Assembly: GCF_947623445.1 (NCBI RefSeq)
Contig: NC_135244.1
Location: forward strand, 18,476,860 to 18,540,859
Direction of reading: 5' to 3'
DNA from: Clavelina lepadiformis
Lineage: Eukaryota > Chordata > Ascidiacea > Aplousobranchia > Clavelinidae
Length of the DNA: 64,000 nucleotides
The notes beneath the pieces are model-generated. The model was not told the origin of the DNA and searched no databases. It worked only from the letters and a program-made list of their open reading frames with translations. Shown one piece after another: positions 1 to 12,739 of this stretch. The position numbers and the translations under genes were made by a program. Positions within the stretch are counted from its first letter, which is position 1; every line of letters starts with the position of its first letter.

Positions 1-144
1 GCAAACTGAGAAAGCGAGTACTTTTCCACAAGCTTATCGCTTGGACGAGTCGCACGAAAAATATTTCCCATGTAGTTCCAAGTAAGATAGGTTGAACTCT
101 TGGAATGTGAACAGCTTTGGTTGAACATTTTCAAAGACGCTCAC

Positions 145-3100
145 CTCCGGTTCCGAGAGTTTGGTGATGTTCGGCTTGATGTAGAATTCAATTCCCTTCC
201 AGGCTCCAGGAAGAGTCACGCCACGAATGAGGAGGATAATCAACATGATGTAGGGAAAAGTTGCGGTGAAGTACATCGCCTGGATGAGGTAAAGATGACA
301 AGATGTTACACCGACTTTGCTACGCAACTTGTACTCGTTTTTGGCGATGACGTCATAACGACAGTAACTTAAGTGCACAAAGGTGGCTTTAGCATGTCAC
401 ACCTTAACCACGACAAACTCAGTTGAATTCGCCTCGCCAACACTTTTTCATTATCTTCCTACATGCGACATTAACTACCAATTAGGCCGGCCCTCGTGGC
501 CGAAATAATATGTCTATGTTCAAGGAAGCCGGTATAATTATGAAAAGTCATTTGCACTTGCCTAACGGTTTTGTTCACGCAAAAATTTAAATTAACGTGA
601 TCGTTATTCACGAAAATACATGCACCAGACGAGCTTGCAAATTCCTTTTCACACAACTTCCAACGGCTACATGGTACACGTTTTCTGCTAATGGACAATG
701 CGAAAAAATTCGTAGACAAAGGGCTTTGGAGAAAATTTGGTACAAAACCCAGCTGAACTGCAAAACAGTAAACTGCTTTGCTACTCATCAAGCCAGATTA
801 AGAAGGACACATCTCGTGAATGTAGTCAAACGATGACGCTATAGAGACAATTCCAAAGAACCAGGCCGGTTTTGGAAAGTTGATTTCCACGAGCCACATG
901 TTAGTGTTTGAGCTCGATGTACAAAAAAGGAACCAGCCTTAAAATAGGCGGGACAACGGCGGTCAAAGCACGTGTTCTGTGCAAGGAAGTGGTTAAGGAA
1001 GTAATCTTGATATGAACTGAGCTGGTCCCTCCAAAATGCCCAAATATGAATCAAACTAGGCAATTTATGTGACAAGGCGAAAAGTTACAAAGACATGCGA
1101 CAAGAAAATCGATTTGCAACAACGTAATGTTGAACTTGTCGCCCACTTTCTGGGTTGTTTTGCATCAAACCAATAAGGACATGACTCCAGGCAACACGAA
1201 TTATTACAGCACTGCTGGGCGTTTGGGATTGACCTTATTTACGACAAAGTTGTCAACGTGTTTATGATCAACACATCTACTTAAATTAGGCCAGTAAGAT
1301 GCAAAAAGAAACAAGTTCAGAATGATGCTTTTCACAGACATGTAATAAAATTGTTTTTGACAATTTGATTTAAAAAAAAACATGTCAGTTCACAAGTGCC
1401 CGAGAAAAAAGGTTTGACGTAAGTCAGGCCGTTACATGCCATATGTGAAACTTGTTTTGAAAGCATCCGATTTAAAGAAATACAAAGCGACTGATTACAG
1501 TAACAACTTAACAAGCAAATGAACTCTTTCTTGACTTACGTTAGAGTTCAACCATGTTATTTTGTTTATGACCGAAAAAAATCGTCATTTTTCCACGAAG
1601 CAATGATAAGCTACAATCATCTTAAGGTTAAGCGGATCTGAACAGTTTGTGTATGAAGGGGCGTGTAGAAAACGCTTGTTGGTATTGGTCGAGTGGTAAG
1701 TACTTCGAACAGTATCTGTACGATTTCCTAAGCAGTGTTATCACTATCTATCTATGCATTACCACAAAATGTTCCACGTATGTGCATCTTTCATGACGAG
1801 AATAGCTTCAGGCTCGTGCCCTAAGGGAAGATGATGTACATCATCTACTTTGCTACAGGTACATATTTGCAATTTTTAAGATAAGACGCCGACAAGGCGA
1901 TGTATGGTGTAAGCAAGTTCCTTTACTACCAAATGAATATCTCAACTTGGAAAGACATAATTGTAAATCGTGTAAACATACGGATTAAGATTGTGCGCCG
2001 TTATCACTAACAGCTAAACGTTCGTCATGTACCGAAGTACAAGGTTACTGTCAACATCTCGATAATGATGTGTAAGTATTTGAGAAGATTGTAAATAGAC
2101 GAATGACGTAGGATATCCTTCCGCTCTATCAATGACGATCACAGCACATGTTTTTTCATTCAAGACGAATCCGTGACTGTTTCGACGACGTGGCGCTCGA
2201 AACCGACGCCCATGCCGGCTCATGGCTGTCGTGGAAAATTACAAGGAATATCCCAGGCTGCAGTGAACAGGAAAAACGTCACGTGACGAGGTGAAGCAAA
2301 AACGAGCCTTAAAAGAAACAAAAGCTTTGTTTCTCTTTTATGACTTATGCTTTAGACACGAGATCTGCCTTATTAATTCTTCTCTTCAATCGAGCGGACG
2401 AAAGGGGAATTACCTCACGTCTGTTTATGACTTACTACCATTTACCGCGCCTGATGTCACAAGCGACAACAAAATGAAATACCGGCTTTTGGTAAAAAGA
2501 AAACCTTCAATGGAAACTTAATGCTGACACCCATAAATTTCCTCGCAATGACATTGGCACCACAGTTCTCGGAGGAAAAACGCAAAGTTACGTCACACTG
2601 ATTTGTTCGTTCAACAGCTTGAAATTTAGAAACCAAGGACAACGGAAAGACTCGCATCTCTGCAGATTTTACGGTTTGCGTTAGCGGAATTTGCGCAGGT
2701 AGGCGGTACTCGAACGGAATGCAAAAATCGTGATATGCGCTGTTGAAAATGCTAAACGTCAATCGTATAACACTGAGGTATGCGCTTCATTTATATGTTA
2801 TCGGCATTCTTCGTCAACCGAAAACAGTAGAACGGATGGTGATACACAAGTATAGAAGACTGAAACTGTAACATTGGTACGCGTTTTGTCGTTGTTGGAG
2901 ACGGATTCAAATTAGCATTTGTGAGCCAGCTTTACCATGAACAAAATAAACAGCAGCGTCAACAAAATGCTCAGCTGGTTCACAGTTTGTGATTTCTAGA
3001 ATTTACCTTTCCTGTCGATTTCGTTCCTTTAAATACCGTGAAGTAGCAAATGACCCAAGCCAACAGGAGAACTCCAGCAAGCTCCCATCTTAGACCTCCC

Positions 3101-6100
3101 AGATCATGAATGCCTTCGGTGATCTGGAGGACTTCATTTCTGCGATGCAAGAAACATTACGTAAATATATTTAATTTATAGAAAACAACAAAGATCGACA
3201 GGGTATTATTCTATAAATTTTAATAAGCGAAATAAAAGTCTTTACATTAGCATGCAATCGATACGGTTGATGGTTAGTTTATTGATCTCTATAACACTTC
3301 CATTTTCAAGAACATTCCTCATTTAATACACTACAAAAGATAAGAGTGGAGGCACATGGTTTATATTCATTATGTGTTTCAGCCTTTTGAGCAATCCGCC
3401 TAAAAAGCCATTTTGCGGTTCTATGCAGCATAGCTTGATATCCGGGTATGTAATTTTGACAAAAGCAACGGTAAACAGCCGTATATGCTTCTTTGGGTAC
3501 GAGCTCTAAAATCGCTTTCAAATACCAGCGAGGCAAAATGCAATTGGTGCGTTTGCGGAAGCTCTAGGTTTCAAATATCCATTTGGCGGTTGGTTCTGCG
3601 ACATCGTACAAAACGACTTCCCGCTCAATGGAGGCAAAATAAAGAGCGATACGACTTTCACAGCAGGTTTGTTGAAGAATAGAGTGAATGACTCACCAGA
3701 AAATGCGGTTAAAGTGACACAAAACTGTGCAAACAAGTCACATTTAGTATTGTTTACGTTTCATGAAAACCGTGACGCATACTTCCGTGTGTTTTCTTCA
3801 AAAAAATGGCAAAAAATACAGCAGATAACTACTACCAGGTTCCGCCTCCATGACATGCGTTTATCGTTTTTTTTCCCGCTAGTCGCGGAGGCCTTATCGC
3901 TTGAATGGAAATTTCCATTGCGCTCATATACCCTACAATTTATTTTGTTTTTCTACACATGCAGCTGACTTCTCTAATTATAAATAATTTAATTAAAGTC
4001 CCGATTCCTAAAATGCATTCTTGAAAGGCTCTGTAGCCAAGGAAAAATTAAAATGTTCTATAAACCAATCCCTGAAAAACCGGTTTATGAACTAGGGTTA
4101 ATACAAGCTTGACATTCTTTTGTCGGTCGCCTACTTAGAGGAATGTACTCCCGCAAAAATGTCAGCAATGAAAACGGTTTGCAACCAGTCGTAATAAAAC
4201 AATAACTACTTTTAGAAAACTTACGAATTTCGCCACAAATCTCATCCTATCGTGGTGTCAAAATTAACCCGGAACCTGACTGATTAGCGGTTTATTAATT
4301 TGATAAATAAACAAAGCAAACAGAAAAAACCTTTCGATTTCAATTCAAAACACTTTTCTATTTTCGTCACGTGTTTAAAGGATGTAATACAATGGCGACA
4401 ACAGATCGATAAATAACAACCGTCTGGGCAAATCGCTCCCTTTGATGCTGAGTGACGTAGTTCCAGTGGAAAACTACAGGAGAGAAATCTAAATAAGGTT
4501 GGGTTGCTACTTGCCAACCGCTCAAGGGCAGTTTATCGAATTGCTATTCGAATCTTATCGCTTTATGCTTAACCGGAGGGGAGCCTTCGACGGCTGGTCG
4601 TGCGGACCAAATTAAACCTTTTAATCTTCAAAGCCCTTGCGCTTATAGAAAACATGCCAGTCGTGAATGCGAATCTGCTACAGGTCACAATTAGACCACA
4701 AGATCAAATCACACCAACACATTGCAACCTTGTTCTTACGTGTATACAGATAGATAGCGGCGTAGTAATGAAGTACAACAACTTAGTTGCACATGGCGTG
4801 ACGTACAGCTTCAAAACAGCAGCTTACAGCACAAAATCGAAGAAGACATTCAAAAAACTGGCAAATATTTAAATACTAACAACGTCAACTTACTCCCAGT
4901 ATTCCACGACCGGTGAGGTGAAGTTTTGTGCTCTTTCTGCTGGCGTCATGTTGAGAGATCTGATATAAGTGAAATTGTCCTGGCATTTAATCGGGTCATT
5001 CCAGCTGTTATTACAGGTTGCCCATGGTAATTCGGCCCTGAAAGACTGGAATAGGTAAAAGAGTGCCCAAGCCAAAATGACGGCATAGTAGCAGAGTGTG
5101 AAGAATACTATGACCATCGAAGCTATGCCAATGCCTAGATTAGGGAAGAAACAAAAAAGAAAAAGAAACGGATCAGTATACCTTTTGGGAGACACAACAG
5201 AAAAATCAAAGGATTTCTACTTCTTACAACCGATTTTTACTTACTTTTGCCAAAACAACTTTTTTCACTCTTAGCTCGAGCATATGATTAAGCCATATGC
5301 CGAAGTGAGATTCGCATACTATAAAGACAGAAGGCCTGTTCAGACAATATGTTAGCAATGTAGGCTACTGTTGCAGTTATAGGCTCATGAATAATGCATT
5401 TACCATGCGTACACTGCAAAGCATATTGCGAGCGAATCAGGACGCGTGTATGCTATTTCCGAGAATTGTGAGCATTCGGAGGGTCGATGCAAACGCACGA
5501 CTGTTGTGACGAACGAGAGGAAACGATGCGAGCTATTTGTCGTTTAACCGTAACACAACTAACTAACCGACCAAGAAAATCTATACCAAAATGATTTCGC
5601 AGAGAAATGCAAGTAAACCAATGCTCCACTAATTGCGCAAAAATCCCGTCAAGCCAGATGACATATACATTTGTTTACTGTAGTTGCTGGCTTAGTCACT
5701 AATTTCGTTTGAGTGACATGAAATCAAAAACGACCCATTCATACCGAAAGCAATGCGTACCTGAAAATAATGGGCATATCGCACCCCAGGCTTTGATTGC
5801 CCCGTATTTTGTGAACTGTCCCAGAGCTACCTCCAAGAAGAAGATGGGCAGGCCACTCACAAGAACGACGATCAAATAGGGCAACAAAAAGGCACCTGTT
5901 AAATAAAAACGTACGGTAATAGCAGACTGTTCGCACCGCGAAATCAGCAACATCTCATGTGCAAAGTGTTTGTTACTTTCGTTTTCAAAACGAAAGCAGC
6001 AAAACTTTTAGATTTCCAAGTAGCTTCAAATTATTTACAGATCCGGTTTGGTTTACACACTCCACTATCACTAAGGCTTAAGTTACGTATATGCTATCAT

Positions 6101-6717
6101 GACAAAAGAGGTATGGGGGCGTGTTCCAGTTGCAACCTATCCCAGTTTTACTTTTAATGACACTTAAAACCCTTTTATAACAATCTCCAAGCCATCAGGG
6201 GATGGAGGTCAAAGTATATTACCATATAACTCCACGTAATTCTTACTTCACTACTTGAATATTGACATACCCCAACTACGAGGAAAGCATTGGAATGAAT
6301 TTGACAATAAAAACTGCTCATTGAAACTGATATTAACTTGATTTAGCAAGACCATAATTAGGCAACTAACATACCTTCTAGCCGGTGGTAAAGATAACTA
6401 CACATAATCTAGATATAAGACAAGCAAAAAGAAATCGTACCCCCGCCGTTCTTGTAGCACAAATATGGAAAACGCCACACATTCCCCAATCCGACAGCAG
6501 TTCCACAACAGGCCAGCAAGAAATCAAATTTTCCAGACCACGTATCTCTCTGTCTAAGTTCTTTTGTCTCTTTGCCGTCGACGAGATCAGAATCAGTGCA
6601 GTTTTCCACATCTGTTACTTTTTCTTCTCTTGTAAGTAAAGCAGTCTTGCTATTCTGAATCGAAAGCTCTCCGCTATCCCCGTTTAATTCATGTGATTTC
6701 AGATGAGTTTTCGCCAT
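145..6717 (-). CDS. SLC6-family Na+/Cl- dependent transporter, taurine/GABA/betaine/creatine group (5' part, partial)
   Basis: Five exons join in frame: 6441-6717, 5761-5895, 4894-5134, 3007-3139 and 145-279 (921 bp, 307 codons). All introns have GT-AG ends, and the gene continues past the left edge. After a hydrophilic N-terminus comes TM1 with the SLC6 signature [18 protein letters not shown]. The residue before LGN is Gly, as in amino-acid carriers, not the Asp of monoamine carriers. Exon 2 encodes TM2 with [12 protein letters not shown]. Exon 3 encodes TM3 and the large extracellular loop, with two Cys that would form the family disulfide and four N-glycosylation sequons (NNS, NFT, NMT, NFT). 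Exon 4 ends in KGTKSTGK and exon 5 carries YFTATFPY, both typical of this subgroup. By family knowledge it is a plasma-membrane symporter with 12 TMs, of which about five are seen here. I chose ATG 6717; an in-frame ATG at 6732 adds five residues. The exact substrate cannot be told from this half. Confidence 0.93.
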
Positions 6718-6732
6718 TGTGTAAAAAGGCAA

Positions 6733-8748
6733 TTAAGCAGCAAAAAAGTATAGCAGCTAGGTAACGTATTTTGAAACAACTGTACCTTGGTGTAACCGGC
6801 TGCAGAAAAACAACGTATTTAATACGGAATACTTTTATTAGGATAAAAATATAAGGTGTTATGCAGTAAGAAGCACACACATGCATCATTTAGAAATTTT
6901 AGACCAATATGACATGGTACCGTACGGAATACACCCGTATCCTATACCATCTCAAACAAATTTGCACGAACCAGGCATCACAAGCGACAACGCTTCGCGT
7001 CTGCTCACGGCAGTCGTCGATGCGCAACTGCAGCGCTAATGAAATCCTGAATCGCGGAGAGAGAAAAACGCCGCTCCTTCAGTCAATAAAGACGCCTAAA
7101 CAATGATCTACTACTTTCCTTCGCTTGGCGTACTGTATTTAATGGCGCGTATTTTTTCCATTCCTATCATTCTTATTCACACAATTGTCCGTTTGATGAT
7201 GTAACACAAGCCATTGACCGAATGGAAATTTACAGAAAATTTTTCAGGGATATACCCTGATGATGTATAAATTATTCTTAAAAATATTAACATCTAGTAT
7301 TCTAGTTGACATTGGCAATACACAAGTCAAAATCCTTTCCATAGCTGATTGCTTAAAACTGTCTTCTTGTAGCCTCAATGCAGTTGAGAAAAAATTCTAT
7401 TAAGTGCAACTCAACTAAAGGAAATGAAAACGTATTAGGACACGTCGTCTGTTTATTTGACACGCACAACAGCTTGTGCATACCTTGCTGGCAGCGTTTA
7501 AAATCTGGGTTTCGTTATTTTAAAGTATTAATTGAGCTTTTTTCAAAACGGCCATTCTTGGAATGTTTTTGAGGGTGTCTGAATATTGTGATGAAATTTA
7601 GGGCAAAAATATAAAATTCTTTTTTATTTCACCACATATATTTTATTTCTTCATTGGAGTGATATTTTGCCCAGATCTGGTGGCCTACATCAGAGCAGGG
7701 AAGTTTTAAATTGATTTCTGAGCCAATAAATAGTTGATTAAGGTTAATGCTCATTATGACATCATCAGCTTAATTAACAATGGGTATTACTGGTTTGCCA
7801 AGTGCAAGTAAGAAGTGAAAAAGGTTTGTGCTGTGGTAGTAGCGCACGACCGTGAAAGGTTAAGAAGTTCATTAGGATTTAGCAGGAAATTATTTACTAC
7901 AGCAACTGCTTAGTATTGACATTGTTATTGTGCATATGTATATATATATACGGCCTGCAAAGTTATATCTCATATAAGTTTCTGTAATCTTCTATATTGG
8001 GGTTCGCAGTCTTTCTAATGGTGCTAATAATTTCTGAGTTATTAAGCTCAATAGTTAAATAAATAGAAGTGTTTTTAGAATTACGTTGTAAAAGACTGTG
8101 ATGTATAAAATAACTTGAATCAATGCATACACTACAGCTAAGCAGTTTTACCAAGCAAAGTAGTTTTCCATAGCTAAGTTCAAAAAGCTTGCAGTGGGTG
8201 CAGTACAGTGGGAATTGTCTGTTGGAAGCATCATATTTATTGGATAAAGCAATAGTTTGTACATAAGAACATAATTTAGCTTCTACCGTGAGCTTCTTTC
8301 GAAATCAGCACGGTTTCAGGGGATTATGCAACCGTAAAATTTAAATTTAGAGAGCTGTCCCTAAACTTGCTTGAACGTGAAAAATCCGTTTCCAAAGTCA
8401 TCATGACATCAACCAATGTAGTTATGACATCAAATTAACATGGGTTTTATTTGTCTAAAAAAAGGTGTTGACCTTAGAATTTTAGTTAATGTCGTGACGT
8501 GAATGTTTCAACGCTTGAACGGAAAAATACAGTAATGGATGGCGGAAAATTACAGAGCGCAAATTCTGCACTCATATAGCCTACAATCAATATTGGAAAT
8601 ATTTTGAGGACGAGATTAATTTGGATAGGAGGATTGTTAATGACATCGCGCCGGAAAAATGTCGAGGACCATGCTTGAGCGGGCAATCGTGACTGTCAGA
8701 AATAGTCTAACTATAAGCCTATGTAAGCAGATAAAAAGGGAGAAAACA
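6733..8748. other. Intergenic DNA upstream of the SLC6 gene
   Basis: AT-rich sequence with only short, unconvincing open frames. A short TA run lies near 7938-7951. The promoter of the SLC6 gene should lie at the left end, but I see no clear TATA box or other site. No gene or repeat family is recognised. Confidence 0.5.
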
Positions 8749-8756
8749 CTCTAGTC

Positions 8757-9365
8757 CAGGGGTGGGCAAACTTTTTGTACTGAGGGCCACATTTGAAAAA
8801 ATGTTGCAGCCGGCGGGCCGCACATTCTCATTACAAAGTAGGAAAATTTACCCGGTGTGTAAATAAACGCATATTCATATTAAACACAATTTTTGTATTC
8901 CACACTCAGTTACGTTTAAATCTATGCAATCATCATCACAAAATTTAATGAGACTTGTGCAACTGTTCACAGTTTTACGGTTACGGTAGGCCTACGGCAG
9001 CCGCTACCGTAATTGTATTTTATGATCAAACAATTGAATCAAGCAATGCGTGAGAAGTGTATGTTGCAATACATGCGCGACTGACGCCTTACGGTATTAC
9101 GGTAGGCCTACGGTAGCCGCTACCGTAATTGTATTTTATGATCAAACAATTGAATCAAGCAATGCGTCAGAAGTGTATGTTGCAATACATGCGCGACTGA
9201 CGTGTGTGTGTTTACGCACTGAAAGTGAAGAGAAAAACACACTCGTAAAGGGAATAATATTTTGTCATGTAACCTGTTTAATTAAAACAATAAGTGATGA
9301 GTTGGAGTTTCTGCAAGTGCCGGCGGGCCGCATGCGGCCCGCGGGCCGTAGTTTGCCCACCCCTG
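8757..9365. mobile_element. hAT-type non-autonomous element (MITE), 609 bp
   Basis: The ends are inverted: left CAGGGGTGGGCAAACT, right AGTTTGCCCACCCCTG. The termini continue into GC-rich blocks (GGGCCAC... and GCGGCCCGCGGGCCGTAG). The element is flanked by a perfect 8-bp direct repeat CTCTAGTC at 8749-8756 and 9366-9373. An 8-bp target duplication with central TCTAG and CAGGGGT-type ends is the hallmark of hAT transposons. It encodes no transposase and so would depend on one in trans. The intact target duplication suggests a fairly recent insertion. Confidence 0.93.
8981..9202. repeat. Internal tandem duplication inside the hAT-type element
   Basis: Two 106-bp direct copies, 8981-9086 and 9097-9202 (period 116), differ at two positions by eye. 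Each begins TTACGGTAGGCCTACGG and ends GCGCGACTGACG. It is a minisatellite-like duplication inside the element's AT-rich core. Confidence 0.9.
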
Positions 9366-9373
9366 CTCTAGTC

Positions 9374-12300
9374 TAACCAATCACCCGACAAGAACACATG
9401 CCTTTTGATTGGGAAAAACTCCGCCATATTCAGTAAAACCTATCACAATTTTCTTTCTCATTTTGCTTATATAGAGGAATACTTTGTATGTTTTTTTTTA
9501 AATAGTATAAAGCATTTCAGTATGCTGATTCTGTTTTTGGTGAAGAACTGATTGAAGAAAAAAATCTTTAGACCTGCTACACAAAATCAGTAAATAATTG
9601 ATACTATTTTGGTTACTTTAATACACTCTTTGAAATCCACACCATCTGATTGTACATTATCAAGCTAAGACAGGGAAATAGTGGCCGTCTGTGATGTGCA
9701 ATGGTGATATCTGACTCCACTCCACTTGTTCATCTCGGTTGGAGGCGTAAACATATAACTTTGCGCCCTGCGCATTTTGAGCGGGTTAGACCTAGCTTTA
9801 AAAAACTTTGCGCCACCTCAACACAATCTTAAAAAACGTTATTGTTTGCATTTACATAAATTGAACTGTGGCCTTGATTCTACAGCACTAAACAAAGTGT
9901 CTCATGATACATACTTTAATGAAAGTCAAGACCAAAAATTCCCAGACTCGTGCTCTGATATTGATTCAGTCTCTGGGAAACCGTCGTCAGCTGTTATCTG
10001 TAATTTTTCGCTGTTAAGAATACCGGGTAGCTTTCTTGTCCAGTCCACTGTAAGCGGCTAACAGCGCCGCCTAAAGACAAGCAAAACTAATCTCGTTGGT
10101 CGTAAGTTCTTATTCTTTTAAAAAGTAAGCCCATCTTAAATCTACTTACTTTGACTCACTTTTAGAATGATAAAGATACCTTACCTATTTGACAATAGTT
10201 TGCGTATTATTGTGCGTCAGCGATTAATAAATATTGTATTCGTGACATGGTAAGCTACTTCATGCAGAAAATGTGAGTACGTTACTCGCACCAGCGTCTA
10301 ACTTCGTAATCTAAGCAATTACGAGTGTTAGATGCGTTATATGAGAAGATAGGAGTGGCAACGAAAATATTTTTACTTGACTCATTCTGACAATAAAAAC
10401 TTCGCACACATTGCTATGGTCAGAGCTACAGAACAGTAACTTAATTTAATCTTTTCGTAGTTGTTTTGGTTATATTTTTTTATCAATTTTCTATAAAAGC
10501 CGATTCTTTATTCCTTGCATATGTCAGAACTATTCTGAAAACTGCATATGAAAATTCATTAACAAATTTTTGTGTACAGGGAGTTCCAGGGCAAGTTGGA
10601 ATGGTTTTTCAAGAAAATCGTGTTTTGGAACGAATTGTTGGGCAAAATTATAGACAAAAAAGAGTAACTTATTGCCCGTCCATTTAAAAGCAAAACCTAG
10701 ACCTATTTTATTTGTGACCTGTTTTTAAATTTGATTGAAAAATTTATTGTGCTGTTACAACTTACTCCGATGTCTATGATTACTTGATTAGCCATATGAG
10801 TAAGAATTCGCTTTATTCAGCGAGTACGTATGTTGCTAACGCGTTCACAATTTCCAAATGATGATATTTTAAAATGTTTGATATTTTGCCTGGCCGAAAG
10901 GTTCGTAACAACGTGTTCATAAATAGCATTCACACTAAACTATCGTGTAAAAAACTTAGCTCTGTTGGCCGAACGGGTCCTTATTATACGCAATTGTAAA
11001 CATGTTCGTAATTCGTGTACGCATTGACAAAAACACGCGTTCCCAGATCGTCAACACGATTGCAATTTACAAGTGTGTATAAGTGAGCCAACAGTAGCTA
11101 ATAGCACACACATTTTGGGGAAGTGTTACAATTACAGTAGCTTGACATGCTTAGTCGCAGCTCACAGAACTTGCTGAGCCCCATTAAATCTCTGTTTTGT
11201 AAGAGAGATCTTTTAAATGTCTCAGCATTGTAAGCCTACTTTCTTCGAAGAATAAGCTTGCTTTTTTCCTTGTTTTGTACCATGGGTGCAGTACCAATGT
11301 TATAGATGTCGGAGCTATTGGCCTGACAAAGCCTTCTATTTCCTATGCTGTTTCTATATATCGCAGTTTGTGTGTTGCAGTTAAAGTAATTATCATCATG
11401 TTATGATAACTAATTAATTATTATCATAACAAAATTAATAATAAAAGTTTCAAGGAAATATTGAACAAAATTCATGATTTCAGCGGTTAAAAAGGTCATC
11501 AACAGTGCACTGCAGCCGGAGCTCACAGAAGTGTCGGAGGGGCTCCACGGCAGGACTCCAACCTTGTAACTTACTGTACCAACATTTTGAATAACTGTGC
11601 AGATGCAGCTTTTCCTATACATCAAAAGCTTGCTGAGACATTCCAAAATTCTTCAATCGTTCCGAGAAGTTAATGTAGAACTAAGTTACAATCTAAAGAA
11701 CCAATTTATCTATCGGAACAACTTATGCAACAAAGAATATCGGAAGGCAAAGTTTTCTGACAAAAAGACAGCTTTGTTATTCTCCACTGACAAATAGAGG
11801 AAAGTTGGGTAATTTCTTGAGGTAATTTGGACCCCTTCGAATTTCTTTAATATAAAAACGGTTTAGGAAAGTAAAATTATTTGGTAACAAACTTTTAGAG
11901 TATACAAAAAAAAATTCCTCATAGCAAAACTTTAATTTTATTTTTCTTTCTTATACCAAAGCTGAAATAAAATTTTTAGCTATTTCGACCTTAATTTCCG
12001 ACATCACATTTTTTGATATTTCCTCCCTTAATTTATTTTTATATTTTGGCTGATGGATTTTCTGGAACACTCAGTGGTAGTACTTAGCAAGACCGGACTT
12101 CATTACGAACGCCTCAGTATGAAAAAGTCCGTAGATGAATTAAAGCATGCTTATTTGCCACTGTACATATAAAGCCCGTAAACATTGATATAACAACCGA
12201 AGGACCTTAGAGTGAAGGTCTAAGTATGACCACGATCAAGTCCTTAGCTTTACAAAACTATATTTACCTGTCACTGTACAAAAGCTTGTTAAAATTACGT

Positions 12301-12684
12301 TGAAATAATTTCTGGTCGTTTGTCAATATTCAAAAGGAAATTCATTTGAATAATTGCATATTTTGCAAGGAAATGAAGAGCAAGTCTCGTAAAAAGTTTG
12401 TAAAAAAGTTCGTAAAGCGTCCGTACTGGTTCTGTCTTTTACCTATTTCCCATAGCTTACGTATAAATCATGTTAGTTGCTAATGATGTTGAAGTGTTTA
12501 GTGAGACATGGTGCGTAAATCAGTGGCACATCGCACATATCTTGGATGACGCCCACTGTTAACTAATTTGTATAGCATGCATTTGCACGTGAGTAATTAA
12601 CATTGTTAAAGAATAACCCAGGTGCCACTTTAGAGTCGACACCACTATACCTGTACCCTATAGGTCTATATACAGATATAGGCC
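9374..12684. other. Gene-free stretch between the first MITE and the LINE
   Basis: AT-rich sequence. Open frames are short, lack splice context and resemble no family I know. The only structure seen is a 10-bp inverted repeat at 11400-11409 and 11421-11430 around an 11-nt loop. Nothing else is supported. Confidence 0.5.
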
Positions 12685-12695
12685 TACATGCTGCT
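12685..12695. repeat. Target site duplication of the LINE (3' side of the element)
   Basis: TACATGCTGCT occurs here directly beside the (GAA)n tail of the element and again at 15916-15926 beyond its 5' end. The 11-bp length and position fit a duplication made by target-primed reverse transcription. Confidence 0.8.
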
Positions 12696-12739
12696 TCTTC
12701 TTCTTCGTCGTTTGAGCGTTTCTTCTTTCCACTTCCAGA

